From a bacterium (GTDB lineage: Bacteria > SM23-31), in contig JANQEH010000166.1 in the NCBI GenBank assembly GCA_028278455.1, positions 1 through 64,000 of the forward strand: 64,000 bases of DNA, written 5' to 3'. How positions within the stretch are numbered: the stretch's first letter is position 1; each line of letters starts with the position of its first letter. The position numbers and the translations under genes were made by a program. A model generated the notes under the pieces. The model saw only the letters and a program-made list of their open reading frames with translations. It had not been told where the DNA came from and made no database searches. Positions 56,701 to 64,000 of the stretch are shown piece after piece.

Positions 56701-57210
56701 AAGGGATTCCTGAACAGGATCTTCGGAGATAGCGAAGAAAACAGCACCAGATATGTCGGGCTGAATATATTTGATCCTCCAGGAAAGTGGCAAGCTGCTG
56801 TCTCGGATAACTATTTTGGAAATATCAGGAAAAGCGCACATTATATTAAATCAGGATCCGGGGAAAACAAAGTGTCCTGGACTGCAGAAATACCTAAAAA
56901 CGGCACTTATGATGTTCTGTATTATGTGTCGCCTGTAATGGGAAGAAGAGGAATGGGACGCGGCAGAGGCGGTCAGTCCGGAGGAGGCGGAGACAGGCAG
57001 AGAGAAAGTTTAATAAGTGATTTTCATTTTGTGATCCATCATGACGACGGCAGCAGGGAGGTTACAATGGAGATTGATAAGTTCGAACCCGGCTGGAATA
57101 TGATGGGATCGTTCTATTTTTCGAAAGGTGATGCCCGAGTTGAATTAACGGATGAATCGGGCGGCAGGATTGTGTATGCGGATGCCGTGAAGTGGCAGAT
57201 CGTAAAATAA
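53722..57210 (+). CDS. giant ABC permease with peptidase-M1-like and golvesin-like periplasmic parts
   Basis: I start at the ATG at 53722 (GAGGATAGGG upstream); the product is 1162 aa. About six membrane helices occupy residues 15-275. A long periplasmic region follows with the layout of ABC-permease/M1-aminopeptidase fusions (WYPVPPE, SLGLEYPYKRLSVIETPIQFYAYSHF), but I find no HExxH zinc motif, so the peptidase part looks inactive. Two Gly/Arg-rich stretches interrupt it: GRGFGRGRAGGGARGGGGMPGGRGG (about 872) and MGRRGMGRGRGGQSGGGGDR (about 1077). The C-terminus (about 1020-1162; HYIKSG, FEPGWNMMGSFYF, GRIVYADAVKW) resembles golvesin/xanthan-lyase-type carbohydrate-binding domains. This suggests an envelope function tied to polymer or protein export. 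Confidence 0.8.
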   Translation: MSTLKTIYNLARFEMTSIFRSWLFRIFSVLMIIAVTFLDMSLFVIPASSRWMFYGIPSSIPYFNMLFLNLVQGIIIILMVTDFLKKDESLDTTEVVYIKSLTNAQYVIGKTAAIFNMIMLLDLIVLLIAGVFNYFFVDVPVVFDAYILYPLLINVPTVIFIIGLTISTMLVLKNQAAAFIIVIGYCATTLFFLEDVMYNVFDYAAFTAPVLISDFVGAGDLHRIILQRSIYFFTGTGMIFLSVLLFKRLSQSRLTTILSFIVMAAAFTGALFSANNYFGIFEEGVELRKRMQEKSHQVLNLPLPEPVKYNIDLEHSGKEIIVKAGIILKNNSEENLDKYVLSLNPGMKISKISGKNSDLDFIREINLLTIIPERPLLPGETDSLSITYGGMINEDACYPGIDEQFRNQKYSMFLYNIEKRYGFITPEYVLLTGECNWYPVPPEIISTTEIVSSEQFYPEVLLNVKTAEGLLPISQGEVTKISDSEFSFRPETPVNGISLIIGNYKQLTLTVEEIDFNLYYLKGHDYFMKYLEAGIDDIPGRLESSIRRFENSLGLEYPYKRLSVIETPIQFYAYSHFTSIRSEAVQPEQILLPEKGVLLSSCDFKTQSYAIANRPQRGGMRREMTPEDISGMLFNSFISSTFLGSADMFQRMRGMIARTQGEDQLSFQDISLLAETDDSGNYSILPLYYSYSTHFSSDRWPLFNAVIESYLNRKIESSQGMRGRMMMMMEGLSDQDKANIALIEDPLSALLEDPTNPNAGNALEQKSTYLVYLMQSGTDSETFENFLTDYLTENRFSDIEVDEFLEVLKANFDLNLSEYFDAWLYEEEVPVYQVNDLECFEIIEENQTKYQILFTVSNLGNTSGIFEVSFRAGGRGFGRGRAGGGARGGGGMPGGRGGFFEPEFEKIYYLEAGETKSIGVLLNSRPLGMALNTLVSSNLPAVMNYNFQEVVKNLDLKSYEGEMIISNVDPLSSSEMVIVDNEDNGFRINEQVKKGFLNRIFGDSEENSTRYVGLNIFDPPGKWQAAVSDNYFGNIRKSAHYIKSGSGENKVSWTAEIPKNGTYDVLYYVSPVMGRRGMGRGRGGQSGGGGDRQRESLISDFHFVIHHDDGSREVTMEIDKFEPGWNMMGSFYFSKGDARVELTDESGGRIVYADAVKWQIVK

Positions 57211-57241
57211 TATGAATTCTCAATAACTCAGGAATATTAAA

Positions 57242-58717
57242 ATGCAGCATAATTTAAATCTTTCAAAAAAGATAATCCAGATTTTTATAATTTTCTCTTT
57301 ATTTGCAGCATTTAGGGAAAACTGTGAAGCTCAGCTTAACCTGAATCTCGTTGAAGCACAAAAGCTGGCAACTGAGAACAGTCCTGATATTAAAAGGATC
57401 GGTTATGACATGGAACGCAATAGCGAACTCTTAAAAGCGAGGCTTGCTGCTAATAAATCGAACTTCAGCCTGAGTCTGAATCCTTTAAGCTACAGCGAGA
57501 ACCTTACTTTCAATTCTTTTCTATCGGCCTGGAGCGAGAATGAAACTAAAGAATCATTCGGTACTTTCCGAATATCACAACCGATCGAAAAAACCGGCGG
57601 TACGCTTTCCCTTATAAACAGGTTTTCATGGCAGGATTCATACAGCGATTACCAGGATATAAGGAATAAACAATTCTCAAATAACCTGTATCTGAGTTTT
57701 ACACAGCCGATCTGGACTTACAATACTATTACTCTCGAGACGAGGCAGCTCGAGCTGAACCTCGAGCAGACGGAACTTAATTATTCCATACAGAAGCTTC
57801 TGCTTGAAAAGCAGGTCGCGCAGAGTTTTTACAGTGCCTATGAGTATAAAATGAGCCTCGAGATCGCACTCGAAGAACAAAAAAACCAGGAAGCAAGCTA
57901 TCAGCTGATAAAGAACAAGGTTGATGCAGATCTTGCGGCAAGAGAAGAACTTTACCAGGCAGAATTGAATCTTTCTTCGAGCAATTCCACTGCAGCTAAT
58001 GCTCAGGTTCAACTTGAAAATGCATATGATGACCTTAAGATCCTGTTGGGATTGGCCTTGAATGATGATATAGCTGTTGAAGCTGATCTCTCATACCGGG
58101 ATGTTGAAGTGGACCTGAGCAAAGCAATTTCGTACGGCCTCGATAAGAGGATGGAACTGAGGCAGAGAGAGATCGATATCCAGAATGCACAGATGGACCT
58201 AACTGAAACGGAAGCTCAGAATGAATTCAAAGGACAGGTATTACTTGATGTCGGTTTAATAGGGACAGATGAAAACCTGGGAAATATTTATGATACACCT
58301 ACCCAGAACAAGACCGTCTCGCTGTCTGTAGAGATACCTCTGTGGGACTGGGGAGAGACGGCTTCCAGGATAAAGGCTGCTGAAGCTGATATCAAAAAGG
58401 GACAGCTCTCATATGATGATGAGGTAAACAGTATAGTCCTCGAAATAAGAAAAAGTTACAGGAATCTTTCAAACTTGAGAAACCAGATAGTTATAGCGGA
58501 ACAGAATGTCCGCAATGCTGAGTTGACATATGAGATCAACAGGGAGAAGTATGAGTATGGTGACCTGACGAGTATGGACCTTTCACTTTACCAGACACAG
58601 CTATCTCAGAAGAGGATAGATCTGGTGTCTGCCCAGGTAGATTATAAACTTGCTCTGCTCGATCTAAAGATCCAGTCACTCTGGGATTTTGAAAAGAATG
58701 AACCGGTGATAAAATAA
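57242..58717 (+). CDS. TolC-like outer-membrane efflux protein
   Basis: The 491-aa precursor has a signal peptide (IIQIFIIFSLFAAFRENCEAQ). Two outer-membrane-efflux repeats follow, rich in long helices (LELNLEQTELNYSIQKLLLEKQVAQSFYSAYEYKMSLEIALEEQKNQ and DDEVNSIVLEIRKSYRNLSNLRNQIVIAEQNVRNAELTYEINREKYEYGDLTSMDLSLYQTQL), the mark of the periplasmic alpha-barrel. AGGA nine bases before the ATG supports the start. Known role: the outer-membrane exit duct of tripartite RND or ABC export systems. It lies 31 bp after the ABC permease and about 53 bp before the adaptor gene, so it could serve both the ABC and the RND parts. Confidence 0.9.
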   Translation: MQHNLNLSKKIIQIFIIFSLFAAFRENCEAQLNLNLVEAQKLATENSPDIKRIGYDMERNSELLKARLAANKSNFSLSLNPLSYSENLTFNSFLSAWSENETKESFGTFRISQPIEKTGGTLSLINRFSWQDSYSDYQDIRNKQFSNNLYLSFTQPIWTYNTITLETRQLELNLEQTELNYSIQKLLLEKQVAQSFYSAYEYKMSLEIALEEQKNQEASYQLIKNKVDADLAAREELYQAELNLSSSNSTAANAQVQLENAYDDLKILLGLALNDDIAVEADLSYRDVEVDLSKAISYGLDKRMELRQREIDIQNAQMDLTETEAQNEFKGQVLLDVGLIGTDENLGNIYDTPTQNKTVSLSVEIPLWDWGETASRIKAAEADIKKGQLSYDDEVNSIVLEIRKSYRNLSNLRNQIVIAEQNVRNAELTYEINREKYEYGDLTSMDLSLYQTQLSQKRIDLVSAQVDYKLALLDLKIQSLWDFEKNEPVIK

Positions 58718-58770
58718 CAATGTGAAATTGAACCGTTCAAAATAGAATAATCAATTTGAGGAATAGAAAA

Positions 58771-59865
58771 ATGTACAGGGACCAGATAACTATCAGAAGA
58801 ATAATCGCTGGAAAAAGAATGAGCTTAATACTCGGACTTCTTTTTCTTTTCTGCGGATCTCCCGAAAGTTATGTTGAATCGGTTGTTGAGATACCTGTTG
58901 AAGTTGAAGAGGTAAAGCTTAGCTCCATCGAGGAATTTGTTGTGGCGACAGGGACAGTAAATGCTTCAAAAGAGGCAATACTGTATACCGAATCCGACGG
59001 TTATTACAGAAAAGGGATCAATCCCCGGACCTCAAAGCCTTATGCGATCGGTGACAGGATAAAAAAGGATGAGATCATAATTTACACGGATAATCCTGAG
59101 AAAGTTAATTCAATAAAGATCGATTACTATAAACTTAGCCTTGAGAATGCCCGGAGGGAGTACGAGAAACAGAAATCCCTGTATGATAAAGGCGGTGTTA
59201 CGCTTAGCGAGCTGAGCAGCGCCGAGCGGACCAGAATGGACGCGGAATACAGCTATGAAAACGCTGAGATACAGCTCGAGAAGCTTAAAGTTACTGCTCC
59301 CTTTGACGGTGTTATCGTGGATATACCATATTACACTGAGAGTGTCAAGATCGCAACAAATGTTGAAGTTGTCCATCTTCTTGATTTTAATTCCCTGAAT
59401 ATGGAAGTAAACCTTCCCGATAAGCTTCTTAGCACTATCAAGGTAGGTCAGAATGTAAGGATCATGAATTATAAAACACCGGATATGAGAGTCGATGCAG
59501 CAATTACACAGGTGTCTCCTGCTCTGAATCCCGACACGAGAACCTTTAAAGCTTCACTGATTATCAGGAATACTGACTGGCAGTTAAGACCGGGAATGTT
59601 CGTTAAGGCCGAGATAATAACAGCAAGGAAAGACGATGTTGTAGTAATTCCTAAAGAGATCATCACTGTCCGCAGCGACAGAAAGACTGTTTTTATTATC
59701 AACCAGGGATTTGCCCGTGAAAGAAGGATTAGAATTGGGCTGGAAAATCCTGATGAGGCTGAGGTGACAGATGGACTTTCAGAAAACGACAGGATAGTTA
59801 TAAAGGGATACGAGACTCTCAGAACCGGATCAAAAGTTAAAGTATCTCAGAATCAGGGAAAATAA
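58771..59865 (+). CDS. RND-type periplasmic adaptor (membrane fusion) protein
   Basis: I start at the ATG at 58771, with GAGG nine bases upstream; the track TTG at 58756 overlaps it. The product is 364 aa. The N-terminal export signal (RRIIAGKRMSLILGLLFLFCGSPE) has a Cys after a hydrophobic stretch, but the lipobox (FLFC) is not canonical. The body shows beta-barrel and lipoyl halves (VVATGTVNASKEAILYTESDGYY, LKVTAPFDGVIVDIPYYTESVKIA), a short coiled-coil hairpin (ENARREYEKQKSLYDKGGVTLSELSSAERTRMDAEYSYENAEIQLEKL) and the conserved NPDTRTFKASLIIRN and RPGMFVKAEI. It bridges the RND pump encoded next (28 bp) to the TolC-like channel. Confidence 0.9.
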   Translation: MYRDQITIRRIIAGKRMSLILGLLFLFCGSPESYVESVVEIPVEVEEVKLSSIEEFVVATGTVNASKEAILYTESDGYYRKGINPRTSKPYAIGDRIKKDEIIIYTDNPEKVNSIKIDYYKLSLENARREYEKQKSLYDKGGVTLSELSSAERTRMDAEYSYENAEIQLEKLKVTAPFDGVIVDIPYYTESVKIATNVEVVHLLDFNSLNMEVNLPDKLLSTIKVGQNVRIMNYKTPDMRVDAAITQVSPALNPDTRTFKASLIIRNTDWQLRPGMFVKAEIITARKDDVVVIPKEIITVRSDRKTVFIINQGFARERRIRIGLENPDEAEVTDGLSENDRIVIKGYETLRTGSKVKVSQNQGK

Positions 59866-59893
59866 AATAGCAATTTGAACACTGAGGCTTCTA

Positions 59894-62800
59894 ATGAGAA
59901 AAGTAGTACATTTCGCAGTCAACTTTCCGGTAACGATATCAATGCTTGTGCTTGGAGTTATACTTCTTGGGATTATTTCATTCCAAAAACTCGGTATGGA
60001 TCTCTTTCCGGAATTGAATAATCCTAGAATATACATCGAACTGGAAGCAGGTGAGAGCACTCCGGAAGAACTGGAAAAGCTGTATGTAGAAAACATCGAG
60101 GCGCAGGCAATACGCCAGAAAAATGCTGTACAGGTCTCATCCATACTCAGCGTGGGTTCGGCATTGACTACCGTTGAGTTTGCATGGGAATCTGACATGG
60201 ATGAGGCATTTCTCGATATACAGAAGGCAATGTCGAATATCAAACAGAGTGACGGAGTGGATGACCTGATTATTTCGCAGCAGGATCCTAACGCTGATCC
60301 TGTATTGGTTATGGGATTCCTTCATCCCGCGATATCGGATATGGATGAACTGAGGAGGATAGCTGAGTCGAGGATAAGAGATAGACTGATACGGCTGGAA
60401 GGGATAGCCGATGTCAGGCTTTTGGGACAGGAAGAAAAGGAAATATCAATTGAGACCGATCCCTATACACTTGAAGCATTTTCATTGACACCGTCTGATA
60501 TAACAAGCAAAATCACGAGCTATAACAGGAACATATCCGGCGGTACACTTGAAGAAATGGGGACAAAATACATAATCAAAGGAGTAAGTGAATTAGGATC
60601 AATAACCGATCTCGGTCAGATCGTTCTGGTGAATAAGCAGATCACTACAGGTGAAAGCAGCATAAATACTGCCGGAAACACAGAAGATGTACTGGTTTAC
60701 CTCCGGGACGTTGCCGAGATAAGAATGGTCAACAAGGAACCTGAGAGCATAGTAAGGCTGAACGGTGTGAGGTGTATTGCTGTAGCGGCTTATAAAGAAA
60801 CAAAATTCAACACTGTCCAGGTTGTAGATGATTTTCTCGGTTTACTTGAAGATATTAGAAATGAAATGCCGGGATTCGAGCTTCCGATTATCCAGAACAA
60901 AGGTGAATTCATAACATCATCAATAGAGGAAGTACAGCAGACATTGCTGATCGGTATCCTTCTGGCAGTAATAATACTCTTCGTCTTCCTGCGCCGGATC
61001 GGGACTACTGCAATTATAAGCGTAGCTATCCCTGTCTCAATTATTGCAACATTCAATCTTATGTATTTCAACGGCCTTACCCTGAATATCATGACACTTG
61101 GCGGGCTTGCCCTGGGTGCAGGAATGCTTGTGGATAACGCAATTGTCGTTATGGAAAATATATTCAGGAATATTGAAGAAGGGATGAGTCTGAAAGAAGC
61201 TATTTTGACCGGGACCGACCAGGTAGCCGGCGCTATTACAGCATCAACGGTTACAACTATAATCGTCTTTCTGCCTATTGTTTATCTACACGGCTCAAGT
61301 GGGGAGTTATTCAAAGACCAGGCTTGGACGGTAACATTCTCTCTGCTTTCATCACTTCTGGTCGCTATCCTGGTTATACCGATGCTTAGCGTCAAAATAC
61401 TATCCGACAAGAAAACTGATAAATATACAATGGAAACGATCAGGTTTCCACGTTATGAGGGATTTCTAAAGAAAGTCCTGAGATATAAATACTATGTAAT
61501 TATGGCCGCTGCCGGACTCATCGCGGGTGCAGTATACATGGTACCGGTTATAGGAAGCGAGTTTGTTCCCAAATCAGATACTAACGAATTTACCGTAGAT
61601 ATCAAACTGCCCGAAGGTACTGAACTTAACAGGACTGCGGGTACGGTCTCCGGAATTGAGGAAAGCATTCTTTCGCTGTTCGGTAATGATATCTCATCAT
61701 ATTACAGTATTTCAGGGCCCACATCCGAACTTAGCGGGGTGTCATCTTCAGTATTTCAGGATGAAAACACTGCGACATTGAATTTTCTATTTAAAAGTGA
61801 ATTCAAAATACCATCCGATACGGTTTTCTCAATGATAGACCGAGTATTGTCTGAAATACCGGAATTGGAATTCAATATATACCAGGAACAGACTACTCTT
61901 GAACTTACACTGGGTGATGAGACCGAACCTTTAGTTATTGAGATCCAGGGTGAAGATCTTGAAGTGATCCGGGACCTTACTGAAATAATAAAGACAGATC
62001 TTTCAGGGTATAAAGAACTCTACAATATAAAATCGAGTTTTGATGAAGGCAGGCCTGAAATAGATATTGTAATAGATCCGGTAATAGCTGGAATTTATAA
62101 TATCAGCGTTGATGCAATCATTTCCGATCTGCAGAGTATGCTCATAGGAAATGAGACCGGGAAGATCGAGACGGACGGAGAACTTTTAGACATGACGGTT
62201 AGGCTGCCGAAACTGAGCGTGAGTGACCTGGAAGACGTATCGATCGGGAACGCAGGCTCGAATATCAGCCTTTATTCGATCGCTGATATAGAAATCAAAA
62301 GGGCGCCTGCCGCTATTTACAGAAATGATCAGGTTAGAGTTGGAAAACTCTCGTCAAATCTAACCAGTGAGACTCCTCTTGACAGGTTAGTTGAAAGGAT
62401 AAAGAACACACTGGAAGGTATTACATTTCCACCGGACTACAAGTACGAGATCACCGGTGAGGAAAAGCAAAGACAGGAAGCGTTTGACAACCTTAGTTTT
62501 GCATTGATCCTTTCCCTTGTTCTTGTCTACATGGTGCTTGCTTCCCAGTTTGAATCTCTTGTTCACCCGTTTACGGTGATACTCTCAATCCCGCTGGCGA
62601 TAGTCGGGGCTGTGTTCATCTTCTTTTTTCTCGGCAGGTCGTTGAATATAATGGCGTTCATAGGTATAATCATGCTTGTCGGTATAGCAGTTAATGATTC
62701 GATTATTTTAGTTGATGCTATCAATCAGCTCAAGAGAAAGGGAATGTCCCGTGCAGAAGCTATTATTCTGGCTGGGCAGAGGAGGATCCGGCCAATTGTA

Positions 62801-63013
62801 ATGACAAGTCTGACTACAATTCTCGCCCTGACACCGCTAACACTGGGAATGGGAGAGGGAGCTTCATTAAGAGCTCCAATGGCCATAGCGGTGATTGGAG
62901 GATTATTTACAGCAACGTTATTGACCCTGGTCGTTATCCCCTGTGTTTATTCTGTAATGGACGGATTGACAGGGGATCCAGCGAAAAGCAGAACAGAACG
63001 GGAGACCGGATAA
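59894..63013 (+). CDS. RND-family inner-membrane efflux pump (AcrB superfamily), first of two
   Basis: The 1039-aa protein has the full length and layout of AcrB-type pumps. TM1 is at about 10-30 (FPVTISMLVLGVILLGIISFQ). A first periplasmic pore domain follows, then five or six helices (about 345-540) containing GLALGAGMLVDNAIVVMENI, the proton-relay Asp-type helix 4. The second periplasmic domain (about 560-860) and the last six helices (LALILSLVLVYMVLASQFESLVHPF-type segment, IMLVGIAVNDSIILVDAINQ) complete it. GAGG before the ATG supports the start. Substrates cannot be read from sequence. A second RND gene follows after 16 bp, suggesting a heteromeric pump as in MdtB-MdtC. Confidence 0.93.
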   Translation: MRKVVHFAVNFPVTISMLVLGVILLGIISFQKLGMDLFPELNNPRIYIELEAGESTPEELEKLYVENIEAQAIRQKNAVQVSSILSVGSALTTVEFAWESDMDEAFLDIQKAMSNIKQSDGVDDLIISQQDPNADPVLVMGFLHPAISDMDELRRIAESRIRDRLIRLEGIADVRLLGQEEKEISIETDPYTLEAFSLTPSDITSKITSYNRNISGGTLEEMGTKYIIKGVSELGSITDLGQIVLVNKQITTGESSINTAGNTEDVLVYLRDVAEIRMVNKEPESIVRLNGVRCIAVAAYKETKFNTVQVVDDFLGLLEDIRNEMPGFELPIIQNKGEFITSSIEEVQQTLLIGILLAVIILFVFLRRIGTTAIISVAIPVSIIATFNLMYFNGLTLNIMTLGGLALGAGMLVDNAIVVMENIFRNIEEGMSLKEAILTGTDQVAGAITASTVTTIIVFLPIVYLHGSSGELFKDQAWTVTFSLLSSLLVAILVIPMLSVKILSDKKTDKYTMETIRFPRYEGFLKKVLRYKYYVIMAAAGLIAGAVYMVPVIGSEFVPKSDTNEFTVDIKLPEGTELNRTAGTVSGIEESILSLFGNDISSYYSISGPTSELSGVSSSVFQDENTATLNFLFKSEFKIPSDTVFSMIDRVLSEIPELEFNIYQEQTTLELTLGDETEPLVIEIQGEDLEVIRDLTEIIKTDLSGYKELYNIKSSFDEGRPEIDIVIDPVIAGIYNISVDAIISDLQSMLIGNETGKIETDGELLDMTVRLPKLSVSDLEDVSIGNAGSNISLYSIADIEIKRAPAAIYRNDQVRVGKLSSNLTSETPLDRLVERIKNTLEGITFPPDYKYEITGEEKQRQEAFDNLSFALILSLVLVYMVLASQFESLVHPFTVILSIPLAIVGAVFIFFFLGRSLNIMAFIGIIMLVGIAVNDSIILVDAINQLKRKGMSRAEAIILAGQRRIRPIVMTSLTTILALTPLTLGMGEGASLRAPMAIAVIGGLFTATLLTLVVIPCVYSVMDGLTGDPAKSRTERETG

Positions 63014-63029
63014 TCATCCGGAAAATTAT

Positions 63030-64000
63030 ATGAGTTTTATAAGAATCGTAATCAGGAGAAAAACTCTCGTCAGCATGCTTTTTATCGGGCTGTCAATGCT
63101 GGGATACCTGTCCTACAAACAGCTCCCTATGGAACTGATGCCTAATGTCGAGTATCCTTATCTTATTGTCCGTGTCTCAGGTTCCGGTGAAATGGATCCT
63201 GAATATATCGAAGAGACAGCAGTAATCCCTGTTGAAGGTGTTATCGCTACCATGGAGAAAGTCAGCAGTATCGAAGCAAGCATAAACAGAAGACGGGGTA
63301 CGATCTATGTCTATTTCGATCAGGGTGCGGATATTGAATATACCTATCTGAAGCTTCAGGAAAAACTCTCCAGCCTGAGCACGGATATTACGGATGAATT
63401 TTCCATCAATGTAGATAAGGTAGATACTGAACGGCTTTCGAATACATTCATGAGGCTGCAGGTAAGGGGAAGCGGCGGACTGGAACGTGTCAGGGCGGTT
63501 ATAGACAAATCCATCAGGAACGATCTTGAATACATCGAAGGTGTTGCCACGGTCGAGATAGTCGGCGGGCAGGAGAAGGTACTCGAGATCAGGCTGAATG
63601 ATGAAGCAACTGAATCTTACGGAATCACGCCATCTAATATAAGTAATTTAATAAGAAGAAATAATAATGACAGGACATTCGTCGGTTTTGCATATGAAAA
63701 AGACAGGCACTATTTTGTCAACGTAGTAGCAGAATATGAAAACGTTACCGATGTCGAGAATATTATTGTCGATCCCTCGGGCCCGGTATTCTTGAAGGAT
63801 ATGGCGGAGATATATTTCGGAGTCAAGGAGCAGGAATCTATTAGCAGGGTAAACGGGATGGATGCTGTTACGATTCAGCTTGTGAGGGATGCAAATGTAA
63901 ATCTTATTGAATTGTCCCAAGTCACGAGGGACATTATTGGTAAACTGAACAGGGATTTAAGATACCAGGATGTAGAGATAGTAATCCAGACCGATGAAGC
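63030..64000 (+). CDS. RND-family efflux pump, second of two, cut by the right edge
   Basis: This gene is missing from the ORF track because it runs off the window. ATG at 63030 opens a frame to base 64000 (about 323 codons): MSFIRIVIRRKTLVSMLFIGLSMLGYLSYKQLPMELMPNVEYPYLIVRVSGSGEMDPEYIEE. This is the start of an AcrB-type pump with TM1 and the first periplasmic porter domain (VEGVIATMEKVSSIEAS, VEIVGGQEKVLEIRL). It begins 16 bp after the first pump's stop, with only a weak ribosome site (CCGGA). It is clearly related to but distinct from the preceding pump. The C-terminal two thirds lie outside the window. Confidence 0.92.
   Translation, partial: MSFIRIVIRRKTLVSMLFIGLSMLGYLSYKQLPMELMPNVEYPYLIVRVSGSGEMDPEYIEETAVIPVEGVIATMEKVSSIEASINRRRGTIYVYFDQGADIEYTYLKLQEKLSSLSTDITDEFSINVDKVDTERLSNTFMRLQVRGSGGLERVRAVIDKSIRNDLEYIEGVATVEIVGGQEKVLEIRLNDEATESYGITPSNISNLIRRNNNDRTFVGFAYEKDRHYFVNVVAEYENVTDVENIIVDPSGPVFLKDMAEIYFGVKEQESISRVNGMDAVTIQLVRDANVNLIELSQVTRDIIGKLNRDLRYQDVEIVIQTDE

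Overview
The window is AT-rich, densely coded DNA from an anaerobic, motile Gram-negative bacterium. Outer-membrane porins, TolC/RND efflux, periplasmic adaptors and a TAT-type iron-sulfur protein show two membranes. Five CheW/chemoreceptor-type genes per ~15 kb and about 20 two-component proteins show an unusually signal-rich organism. The qmoABC and dsrJOP genes are typical of sulfur-metabolising anaerobes. I cannot fix the phylum; a deltaproteobacterial or FCB-group-like lineage is a guess.

The most striking content is three paralogous, sigma-54-controlled chemosensory modules. Module A (1-10569, + strand, cut by the left edge), module B (20887-10722, - strand) and module C (50185-38241, - strand) share one plan: [PAS or Cache histidine kinase]-[NtrC-type sigma-54 activator]-inverted-repeat activator sites-sigma-54 promoter (TGG[CT]AC-N5-TTGTA)-stand-alone receiver protein-(CheW)-(DcaP-like porin)-one or two methyl-accepting chemotaxis proteins-PAS histidine kinase. 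In modules B and C the kinase and activator genes overlap by exactly 8 bases. In module C an almost identical 17-bp palindrome occurs twice upstream of the chemosensory promoter (42 bp apart) and once upstream of the kinase/activator operon, next to another sigma-54-like promoter. This suggests an autoregulated, inducible uptake-plus-taxis circuit. All four chemoreceptors end in an x-F-x-x-F pentapeptide of the CheR-tethering type.

Between modules B and C lie metabolic genes. They are araB-xylA (21333-24476), a decayed receiver gene, a TAT-type class V aminotransferase, a STAS protein, a double ABM-domain protein, and a ~1.2 kb gene-poor stretch with a decayed reading frame and a structured leader. 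The next operon joins qmoABC to dsrJOP without dsrMK (28923-36139), so a QmoC-type cytochrome b may stand in for DsrM/K in a hybrid quinone-linked membrane complex. A membrane histidine kinase and a receiver follow it.

Right of module C are a cyclic-nucleotide-binding-fold protein, a multiply broken lipoprotein sulfatase pseudogene (51141-52599), and an export operon running off the right edge: an ABC ATPase, a giant ABC permease with a peptidase-like periplasmic part lacking HExxH and a golvesin-like C-terminus, a TolC-like channel, an RND adaptor and two consecutive RND pumps. I saw no tRNA, rRNA, CRISPR array or intact insertion sequence.
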